A DNA stretch of 6,350 nucleotides from Chitinophagaceae bacterium (GTDB taxonomy: Bacteria; Bacteroidota; Bacteroidia; Chitinophagales; Chitinophagaceae): contig JASLDA010000104.1 in NCBI GenBank assembly GCA_030151745.1, positions 1 through 6,350 on the forward strand, written 5' to 3'. The notes below the pieces were generated by a model, which was not told the DNA's origin, made no database searches, and worked only from the letters and a program-made list of their open reading frames with translations. A program made the translations under genes and the position numbers. Positions 1 through 5,295 of the stretch are shown here, in pieces. Within the stretch, counting starts at the first letter, position 1. Each line of letters starts with the position of its first letter.

Positions 1-304
1 TGGGCTGCATGGACCCGCCGGGGTAAGGCATGAGCTGCGTGGGCAGCAGGACATAGCCGGGAAAATCCTTGTAACGCTGCAGCAGTGTCTGCAGCATGGA
101 ACGGTACTGGCCGAGGCTCGCAGAGAAATACAGGTCCGTATGGACGATCAGCATATCCTGCTGCATGAGATCCGCGGCCGCGGTCACCAGGAACAGCTCG
201 ACATTGTCGGCGTAGCGAAAGGAGATGCTATGCTCTGAAAGCTGCGCCCGGAGCTTCTTCACGACCGGGTCGAGCGTGAGATCTGAAACGATGGTAATGT
301 TCAC
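1..304 (-). CDS. FkbH-like (HAD-IIIC) protein, N-terminal fragment
   Basis: Partial gene; it runs leftward off the window, so only about 101 N-terminal residues are visible. The translation begins NITIVSDLTLDP, continues with a QQDMLIVHTDLYF strand and reaches FPGYVLLPTQLMPYPGGSMQP. This order (a short beta strand, SDxxLDP near the N-terminus, a hydrophobic strand ending in a D/T pair, then a VLLPTQLMP-like strand) resembles, from memory, the SGNH-like N-terminal domain of FkbH-type proteins. Those proteins carry a HAD phosphatase domain further on and load glyceryl units onto acyl carrier proteins, or act in glycan and polyketide clusters. The HAD catalytic motif would lie outside the window, so the call rests on fold-level resemblance. 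The start is a GTG at 304; the frame is open back to a TGA near 400 with no ATG, and no Shine-Dalgarno is visible. It lies 124 bp downstream of the GNAT gene on the same strand, so cotranscription is plausible. An unrelated SGNH-like or hypothetical protein remains possible. Confidence 0.5.
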   Translation of the reverse strand, partial: MNITIVSDLTLDPVVKKLRAQLSEHSISFRYADNVELFLVTAAADLMQQDMLIVHTDLYFSASLGQYRSMLQTLLQRYKDFPGYVLLPTQLMPYPGGSMQP

Positions 305-428
305 GGAGGAGCGATTGGAAACTCTGCGATTGCGCTGGATCGGACATACACCTTTTGCCGTCGGAGAACAGGGCTTTCTTCCCGCGGCCGGACGTATCAT
401 TCAAGATCCTGCATGCTGCGATACCGCC

Positions 429-971
429 TTAACGCTTAAATCTTTGAATCATGGAAAGGGTAGGCGCGTAGTCAAAGTTCCGGAATGCCTCGACGGTGAT
501 GGCCTGGAGCAGCAGCGGCTTTTTTACCCGTTCATCAAAGCCTTCGCCGAGCGTTTCAAATCCAAGGCGGGTATGCTGCCGGTACACTTTCTCGTTTTCC
601 GTCAGCGTCTTGCAGAGAACCTGCTGCAGGCCCAGTTGCTCGAAGGCAAATCTGAGGCACAGGTATTCGCTCTCAATGGCCGCGATGGGGTTGGTGGCGA
701 TATACCTGCCGAAGTCGGCTTCGTAATCGGTGATATTGTACAACGAGCAGGTGCCGCTGAACTTCTCTTCCAGGAAAATGGAGAAGTTATAGTTCAGCCC
801 CGCCTCCTGTTCCCGCTGCAGCCAGGAGATCTGGTCTTCGACGCTGCTTGTCTGGCCGGGGTTGGACAGGTACCTGTTATAGTCCGGATTATTGCGCAAG
901 GCTATTACATCGCCTGCATCCTGCTCGCTTTGTTCGCGGAGCTGGGTGATAATTCCTTGGAGGATCAGCAT
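429..971 (-). CDS. GNAT-family N-acyltransferase, polysaccharide-cluster (PseH-like) type
   Basis: A 180-residue protein from ATG at 971 to TAA at 429-431. Family landmarks are LRNNPDYNRYLS (residues 25-36, typical of the RimJ/PseH-like N-terminus), ADFGRYIA (85-92, the beta-4 strand), an ESEYLCLRFAFEQLGLQQV helix-strand segment (100-118), and NEKVYRQHTRLGFE (126-139), the usual asparagine plus LGF C-terminal motif. Such enzymes move an acetyl or other acyl group from CoA or a carrier to the amino group of a sugar nucleotide in the cytoplasm. Where most GNATs have Q/RxxGxG/A for the CoA pyrophosphate, this protein has NPIAAIESEYL, with no glycine; from memory this variant recurs in glycan-cluster GNATs. 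An in-frame GTG at 983 would add MAPN, but ATG at 971 fits the family start (MLILQGI) better. The gene diverges from the sugar aminotransferase at 1185, suggesting a shared amino-sugar pathway. The exact substrate cannot be read from the sequence. Confidence 0.8.
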   Translation of the reverse strand: MLILQGIITQLREQSEQDAGDVIALRNNPDYNRYLSNPGQTSSVEDQISWLQREQEAGLNYNFSIFLEEKFSGTCSLYNITDYEADFGRYIATNPIAAIESEYLCLRFAFEQLGLQQVLCKTLTENEKVYRQHTRLGFETLGEGFDERVKKPLLLQAITVEAFRNFDYAPTLSMIQRFKR

Positions 972-995
972 GTTAGGTGCCACGGATAGAGTGAA

Positions 996-1005
996 TGTAC
1001 GTACA
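996..1005. promoter_or_regulatory. 10-bp palindrome TGTACGTACA in divergent intergenic region
   Basis: The perfect palindrome TGTACGTACA lies 25 bp upstream of the GNAT start. A half-match, TGTACGT, occurs at 1133-1139, about 46 bp upstream of the aminotransferase start. Two related sites at opposite ends of a divergent intergenic region would suit a shared regulator, but a palindrome this short can easily arise by chance. No regulator gene is present in the window. Confidence 0.2.
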
Positions 1006-1101
1006 GCGCCTGTTATGCGGGGAGTCGCGGAAAGGCCGGGCGGTACCGGGTCGATACTGGGCTTCGCGGCGGCGTCCGGTGCCTGCTATCCGGGGGTAGG
1101 G

Positions 1102-1109
1102 CAAAGATA
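1102..1109 (-). promoter_or_regulatory. Candidate Bacteroidota -7 promoter box for the leftward genes
   Basis: Read on the minus strand, this is TATCTTTG, a full match to the Bacteroidota sigma-70-type -7 consensus TAnnTTTG. Transcription would start near 1095 and give a leader of about 120 nt before the GNAT ATG at 971. No TTG-type -33 element is seen at the expected distance (about 1129-1136 reads TACACGGT), so only half of the promoter is supported. No comparable box was found for the rightward aminotransferase gene in the same interval. Confidence 0.35.
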
Positions 1110-1184
1110 ACCCCGGCCATGAATAAGTACCGTGTACGTTAACTTGCCTCTTTTTCACGATAGTGGTCCGAAATCCTGAACACG

Positions 1185-2291
1185 ATGGTAAAATTTCTCG
1201 ATCTCCAGCAAATCAATGAGCGGTACCGCAGCCGGTTCCAGGATGCGCTGAACGGTGTATTGGACAGCGGCTGGTTCATCATGGGCCAGAGCCTGGCGAA
1301 GTTCGAGGAGGCCTTCGCGCAGTTCTGCGGCGTGAAGCATTGCATCGGCGTCGCAAACGGCCTGGATGCGCTGATCCTGGTGATGGAAGCCTGGCGCGAG
1401 CTCGGCTACATGCAGGAAGGGGACGAGGTCATCGTGCCGGGGAACACCTATATCGCCAGTATCCTGGCCGTATCCCGCGCCGGCCTGAAGCCCATTCCCG
1501 TGGAGCCGGATATGAACACCTACCTTATCGATCCCGAGCAGGTGCGCCGGGCGATTACGCCGAGGACGAAGGCTATCCTGCCCGTGCATCTCTACGGGCG
1601 GCTCTGCGATATGGATGCCCTGGGCGCGATCGCGCGGGAGCACGGGCTTCGCATCCTGGAAGATTCCGCCCAGAGCCATGGTGCGATGCACAACGGCGTC
1701 CGCAGCGGCGCCCTGGGCGACGCCTCCGGCTTTTCGTTCTATCCCGGCAAGAATCTCGGCGCCCTGGGCGATGCAGGAGCCATCACGACCAATGACGACG
1801 AGCTGGCCAAGATCCTGAAGGCCCTGCGCAACTATGGCTCGAACGTCAAGTACTACAATATCTACAAAGGCATCAACAGCCGGCTGGATGAGCTGCAGGC
1901 CGCCTTCATGCTGCATAAGCTGCCCGACCTGGATGCCGACAACGCCCGCCGCCGCGAGATTGCGCAGCGTTACGACCGCGGGATCAGCAATCCCGCAGTG
2001 ACCTTGCCGCAGATCCCCGCGGAAGGGGAAAGCCATGTCTGGCATGTGTACGTGGTGCGCGTGGCCGACCGCAAGGCCTTCCAGGAATACCTGACGGGGA
2101 GGGGCATCGGGACGGTGATCCATTATCCTGTGGCCCCGCATCACCAGGAGGCGTATCCCGAGCTGCGCGGCCTGAGCCTGCCGCTGACCGAGCAGATCCA
2201 CGAGCAGGTGATCAGCCTCCCCATCAGCAACGTGATGAGCGATGCCGAAGTGGACGAGGTGGTGGCTGCCGTGAATGCATACCTGGCCTGA
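1185..2291 (+). CDS. DegT/DnrJ/EryC1/StrS family PLP-dependent sugar aminotransferase
   Basis: A 368-residue cytoplasmic enzyme, normal length for the family. It transfers an amino group, usually from glutamate, to a keto-sugar nucleotide. Visible landmarks are VANGLDAL near residues 56-63 (PLP phosphate-binding region), PGNTYIAS (85-92), ILEDSAQSHGA (157-167; D160 should contact the pyridine nitrogen and Q163 stack near the cofactor), FYPGKNLGALGDAGA (185-199) with K189 as the Schiff-base lysine, and NSRLDELQAA (231-240). The GKNLGALGDAGA form resembles the FdtB/QdtB type, which makes dTDP-3-amino-3,6-dideoxyhexoses, but the sugar cannot be assigned from motifs alone. ATG at 1185 gives the standard MVKFLDL start; no Shine-Dalgarno is visible. 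The GNAT and FkbH-like genes on the opposite strand are natural partners, the GNAT acylating the new amino group. A strong hairpin follows 3 nt after the stop. Family assignment is secure; substrate is inference. Confidence 0.93.
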   Translation: MVKFLDLQQINERYRSRFQDALNGVLDSGWFIMGQSLAKFEEAFAQFCGVKHCIGVANGLDALILVMEAWRELGYMQEGDEVIVPGNTYIASILAVSRAGLKPIPVEPDMNTYLIDPEQVRRAITPRTKAILPVHLYGRLCDMDALGAIAREHGLRILEDSAQSHGAMHNGVRSGALGDASGFSFYPGKNLGALGDAGAITTNDDELAKILKALRNYGSNVKYYNIYKGINSRLDELQAAFMLHKLPDLDADNARRREIAQRYDRGISNPAVTLPQIPAEGESHVWHVYVVRVADRKAFQEYLTGRGIGTVIHYPVAPHHQEAYPELRGLSLPLTEQIHEQVISLPISNVMSDAEVDEVVAAVNAYLA

Positions 2292-2294
2292 CGA

Positions 2295-2338
2295 GCTGTA
2301 AAAGTCGGCCGCTTCGAAAAGTTGCCGACTTTTACAGC
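2295..2338. terminator. Perfect 15-bp inverted repeat, probable bidirectional terminator or 5'-leader hairpin
   Basis: GCTGTAAAAGTCGGC (2295-2309) is the exact reverse complement of 2324-2338, with a 14-nt loop. The loop can extend the stem with CTT/AAG (2312-2314 with 2319-2321) closed by a CGAA tetraloop. The stem has an A4 tract on the left and a T4 tract on the right of a GC-rich core (GTCGGC/GCCGAC), the layout of a bidirectional intrinsic terminator. There is no further T-run after the stem. It begins 3 nt after the aminotransferase stop and ends 6 nt before the M28 peptidase ATG, so it would terminate the aminotransferase transcript or, if read through, sit directly over the peptidase translation-initiation region. 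Confidence 0.6.
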
Positions 2339-2344
2339 CTTGCT

Positions 2345-3892
2345 ATGAAGTTCATCTCCACCCTGCTATGCTGCCTGCTGATCTCCGGTATCGTTACCGC
2401 TCAGCGCGGCGACCAGCCATCGCTGCGGACCATCGCCCGCATCAAGGCCGAGGCTTTCGACAGCTCATCCGTAATGGAAACGCTGTTTCAGCTTACCGAT
2501 GTCAGCGGACCGCGCCTGACGGGATCCCCGGGCCTGCTGCGGGCGGAGCGCTGGGCGCAGGAGCAGCTTAAGAGCTGGGGGCTGGTCAATGCCAGGCTCG
2601 AGCCCTGGGGCGGCTTCGGCCGCGGCTGGGAGACGAAGAAATGCTATGTCGCGATGACGGCGCCTTATTATCAGCCCCTCATCGCCGTACCCAAGGCCTG
2701 GACCCCGGGCACCGGCGGACCGATTTCCTCGGAGGTCGTGCTGGTGAAGATCTCTAAGATCGAGGACATCCAGCAGTATATCGGCAAGCTGCGCGGCAAG
2801 ATCGTCGCCTTCGCGCCGGCCGCTACCAATATGGCACTTGGCACCAAGGCGGATTCGCGCCGGTACACCGTGGATGAGCTGTCGCAGATGGAGGCAGATC
2901 CCCATATGGACGATGCTCCGGACAACTCCTATGCGGAGCGCCGCGAGCAGATGCGCGCCCTGGCCGCATTGCGGCTGAAAGCCGATTCCATTTTGATCCG
3001 CGAAGGCGCGATTGCCGTGATCAACGGCAGCCGCGCCGGCAGCATGGGCACCGTCTTCACCTCAAACGGCGCGCCTTACGCCTGGAATGCGAAGCCCGTG
3101 CTCCCGGCAGTGGAAATGGCCACCGAGGATCTGAACCGCATCACGCGCCTCCTGCAGGCCGGCCGGCAGGTCAAGATCGAGATGGAGATCAATAACGAGT
3201 TCCATGCGACGGACTCCACGGCTTACAATGTCATCGCCGAGATTCCCGGCACCGATCTGAAAGACGAGCTCGTGATGCTGGGCGCACATATCGATTCCTG
3301 GCATGCCGCTACCGGCGCTACCGACAATGCGGCCGGCGTAGCCGTGATGATGGAAGCTGTGCGTATCCTGAAAGAGCTGGGCGTAAAGCCCCGCCGCACG
3401 ATCCGCATCGCGCTCTGGAGCGGGGAGGAGCAGGGGCTGCACGGTTCCCGCAACTATGTGAAGAACCACTTCGGCGATGCCGCGACGATGAAGCTGAAGC
3501 CTGAGCAAGCCAGGGTTTCCGCGTATTTCAACCTGGATAACGGCGCCGGCAGGATCCGCGGGATCTATGCGCAGGGAAACGACGAGGTGGTGCCGATCTT
3601 CGAGGCCTGGCTGGCCCCTTTCAGGAATCTGGGAGCGGAGACGGTCACCATCCGCAATACCGGTTCTACGGATCATGTGCCCTTCGACGCGATCGGCATT
3701 CCCGGCTTCCAGTTCATCCAGGACCCGCTGGAGTATAGCAGCCGTACGCACCATACCAATATGGATACATATGACCGCGTGAACAAGGCGGACCTTCAGC
3801 AGGCGGCGATCATCGTAGCATCCTTCGTGTACAACACGGCGATGCGGGACGAGAAGCTGCCCAGGAAGGAGCTGCGGAACCGGGGTAAATAG
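2345..3892 (+). CDS. Secreted M28-family zinc metallopeptidase with PA-like insert
   Basis: A 515-residue exported hydrolase. Residues 1-19 form a Sec signal peptide (MKF, hydrophobic core LLCCLLISGIV, cleavage likely after VTA before Q20). Residues about 125-245 look like a protease-associated (PA) domain inserted before the catalytic core (GKLRGKIVAFA at 147-157, GAIAVINGS at 221-229). The M28 site is complete: H315 in GAHIDSW, bridging D327 in TDNAAG, catalytic E361 and ligand E362 in WSGEEQGLHGS, D398 in FNLDNGAG, and H470 in THHTNMDTYD. H444 in STDHVPF fits the substrate-pocket position. Family members are aminopeptidases or carboxypeptidase Q-like dipeptidases, so the likely role is trimming peptides in the periplasm or outside the cell; the exact specificity is not visible. 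The start is fixed by the signal peptide. The hairpin just upstream leaves no room for a nearby promoter, so expression may depend on read-through from upstream or on a promoter inside the aminotransferase gene. Confidence 0.95.
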   Translation: MKFISTLLCCLLISGIVTAQRGDQPSLRTIARIKAEAFDSSSVMETLFQLTDVSGPRLTGSPGLLRAERWAQEQLKSWGLVNARLEPWGGFGRGWETKKCYVAMTAPYYQPLIAVPKAWTPGTGGPISSEVVLVKISKIEDIQQYIGKLRGKIVAFAPAATNMALGTKADSRRYTVDELSQMEADPHMDDAPDNSYAERREQMRALAALRLKADSILIREGAIAVINGSRAGSMGTVFTSNGAPYAWNAKPVLPAVEMATEDLNRITRLLQAGRQVKIEMEINNEFHATDSTAYNVIAEIPGTDLKDELVMLGAHIDSWHAATGATDNAAGVAVMMEAVRILKELGVKPRRTIRIALWSGEEQGLHGSRNYVKNHFGDAATMKLKPEQARVSAYFNLDNGAGRIRGIYAQGNDEVVPIFEAWLAPFRNLGAETVTIRNTGSTDHVPFDAIGIPGFQFIQDPLEYSSRTHHTNMDTYDRVNKADLQQAAIIVASFVYNTAMRDEKLPRKELRNRGK

Positions 3893-4005
3893 CAGCGCCT
3901 GCTTCCCGGTCTTCGTTACCTGCGGAACGCCGGGATCGCCTCCCCGCATTATCAATCTTCCTGCGGAACGCTATCTTGGGGCGATTTCCGCAGCTCCCCG
4001 CAGCT
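3872..4005 (+). repeat. Cluster of short direct and inverted repeats between the M28 and class V genes
   Basis: The 12-mer CCTGCGGAACGC occurs at 3919-3930 and again at 3960-3971. A shorter copy, CTGCGGAAC, lies at 3872-3880 at the end of the peptidase gene. The 8-mer CCGCAGCT is directly repeated at 3988-3995 and 3998-4005, immediately before the class V ATG. CTGCGGAA at 3961-3968 is the reverse complement of TTCCGCAG at 3986-3993, giving an 8-bp stem with a 17-nt loop; the upstream copies could compete for the same right arm. There is no T-run, so this is not an obvious terminator and the two genes may share a transcript. Function unknown. Confidence 0.4.
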
Positions 4006-5277
4006 ATGCCTCTTTCCCGCAAAGCCTTTCTCCGTCATGCCGCAGCTTTCGCGGCAACCGCCGCAGGCGGCTTGTCGGCGCTGGCCGCAAGGCCCCCGCT
4101 GCCGGAGGCCGGTGCAGCGCAGGACGAGGCCTACTGGAAGGCGGTGCGCGCGGGTTTCCCGCTGAGTACCGAATGGGCTTATCTCAACAGCGGCACGCTC
4201 GGCCCCTCGCCTTATCCCGTGATCGAGGCCACGCACGCGGGCATGCTGCGGGGCGACCAGCTTGGCCAATATGACGGCTATGAGCTGGCCGCGAAAAAGC
4301 TGGCTTCCTTCCTGGGCGCCGGCCAGGACGAGATCGCCCTGACGCGCAATACCACCGAAGGCATCAACATCGCCTGCTGGGGGCTGCCGCTGCAGCGCGG
4401 CGACGAGGTGATCGTCACCACGCAGGAGCATGTGGGCAACGCCTTTCCCTGGCTGAACCGGCAGCGGCTTCACGGCATAGTGCTGCGCGCCGTTGCGCCC
4501 GCACCTACGGCAGCGGAGACCCTCGCCCGCATCGAAGCGCTGATCACTAAGAAGACCCGGGTGATCGCAGTCCCGCATATACCCTGCACGCAAGGCCAGG
4601 TGCTGCCCTTGCGCGAGATCTGCGACCTGGCGAAAGCGAAGCGTATCTACACCGTATTCGACGGCGCGCACGGCGCGGGCATGATACCCCTCGATCTGCA
4701 TGCCCTGGGCTGCGATGCCTATGCGGGCTGCTGCCATAAATGGATGCTGGGCCCCAAGGGAACCGGCTTTCTGTATGTGCGCAAGGCATTCCAGGAAACG
4801 CTGCAGCCTTATTTCGTAGGCGGCGGAGGCGATACCGGGACCTGGAATATGGCCACGATCCCCATAACGACGGCGGACTATGTCGATTCCGCGCATCGCT
4901 ATTACAGCGGTACGCAGAACCTCGGGCTCTGGAACGGCGTCGGCGCCGCCGTGGATTTCCTGGAGCGGATCGGTATGGAGGCCGTGTATCGGCGCTGCCG
5001 CGTCTTGACGCAGTATCTGCGGGACGGGCTGCAGCAGTACGGCGGCCGCGTCGAGCTGCTTACCCCTGCGGAGGACCGCTCGCAGGGCGGCATTACGAGC
5101 TTCCGCATACAGGGCGTCACGCACGACGCTTTTTTCAAGACCTGCCTGAACCGGAGGGTGCGCATTCGGTCCGTGGCCGAGAACGGATTCGACGCCCTGC
5201 GGGTGAGCGCGCATATCTTCAACAGCAAAGCGGACCTGGACCGGCTGCTGGAGCTGGTTTCAGAGGCGATTCAATAG
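4006..5277 (+). CDS. Class V aminotransferase-fold PLP enzyme with Tat-like leader (isopenicillin-N epimerase-like)
   Basis: A 423-residue protein from ATG at 4006. The N-terminus, MPLSRKAFLRH, followed by an alanine-rich hydrophobic stretch (11-27) and an ALA|A site, resembles a twin-arginine signal (SRRxFLK) with RK in place of RR, which would export the folded, cofactor-loaded enzyme. The class V fold is clear: LNSGTLGPSP (60-69), TRNTTEGIN (113-121, phosphate-binding loop), QEHVGN (140-145), FDGAHGAG (218-225; D219 contacts the pyridine nitrogen), CCHKWMLGPKGTGFLYV (242-258) with K245 as the Schiff-base lysine, and LRVSAHIFN (398-406) with R399 as the likely carboxylate-binding arginine. 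The family includes isopenicillin-N epimerase, cysteine desulfurases and related lyases; the reaction cannot be chosen from motifs. A TTG at 3976 would add ten residues, but ATG at 4006 places the twin-basic motif properly. It follows the exported M28 peptidase by 113 bp on the same strand, so both may process peptides or amino acids outside the cytoplasm. Confidence 0.9.
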   Translation: MPLSRKAFLRHAAAFAATAAGGLSALAARPPLPEAGAAQDEAYWKAVRAGFPLSTEWAYLNSGTLGPSPYPVIEATHAGMLRGDQLGQYDGYELAAKKLASFLGAGQDEIALTRNTTEGINIACWGLPLQRGDEVIVTTQEHVGNAFPWLNRQRLHGIVLRAVAPAPTAAETLARIEALITKKTRVIAVPHIPCTQGQVLPLREICDLAKAKRIYTVFDGAHGAGMIPLDLHALGCDAYAGCCHKWMLGPKGTGFLYVRKAFQETLQPYFVGGGGDTGTWNMATIPITTADYVDSAHRYYSGTQNLGLWNGVGAAVDFLERIGMEAVYRRCRVLTQYLRDGLQQYGGRVELLTPAEDRSQGGITSFRIQGVTHDAFFKTCLNRRVRIRSVAENGFDALRVSAHIFNSKADLDRLLELVSEAIQ

Positions 5278-5295
5278 GATGGCCCGGTGCGTCGC

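Noticed and set aside
225..989. Plus-strand frame of about 254 codons spanning the GNAT gene and the gap beside it
   Set aside because: The minus-strand GNAT frame has family motifs; the plus frame has none.
1119..1142. Tiny frame encoding MNKYRVR upstream of the aminotransferase, a possible leader peptide
   Set aside because: Seven codons arise readily by chance; no run of a regulatory amino acid and no attenuator-like hairpin follows before 1185.
1155..2201. Open minus-strand frame of about 348 codons opposite the sugar aminotransferase
   Set aside because: Shadow of the conserved sense gene; its His/Gln/Ala/Gly-rich, low-information protein matches no known fold.
3972..3979. TATCTTGG, one mismatch from the TAnnTTTG -7 box, upstream of the class V gene
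   Set aside because: The mismatch falls in the conserved TTTG part and no -33 element is visible, so it was not listed as a promoter.
3976..4005. TTG start giving a ten-residue N-terminal extension of the class V enzyme
   Set aside because: It would push the twin-basic motif and hydrophobic stretch inward; the ATG at 4006 gives a normal leader layout.
3952..5214. Long open frame on the minus strand (about 420 codons) opposite the class V gene
   Set aside because: It is antisense to a well-supported PLP enzyme. High GC with G/C third positions suppresses stop codons, and the translation shows no recognisable domain.
5278..5295. 18-bp gap between convergent genes as a shared terminator
   Set aside because: No inverted repeat or T-run was found in or around the gap; any terminator must overlap coding sequence or be absent.
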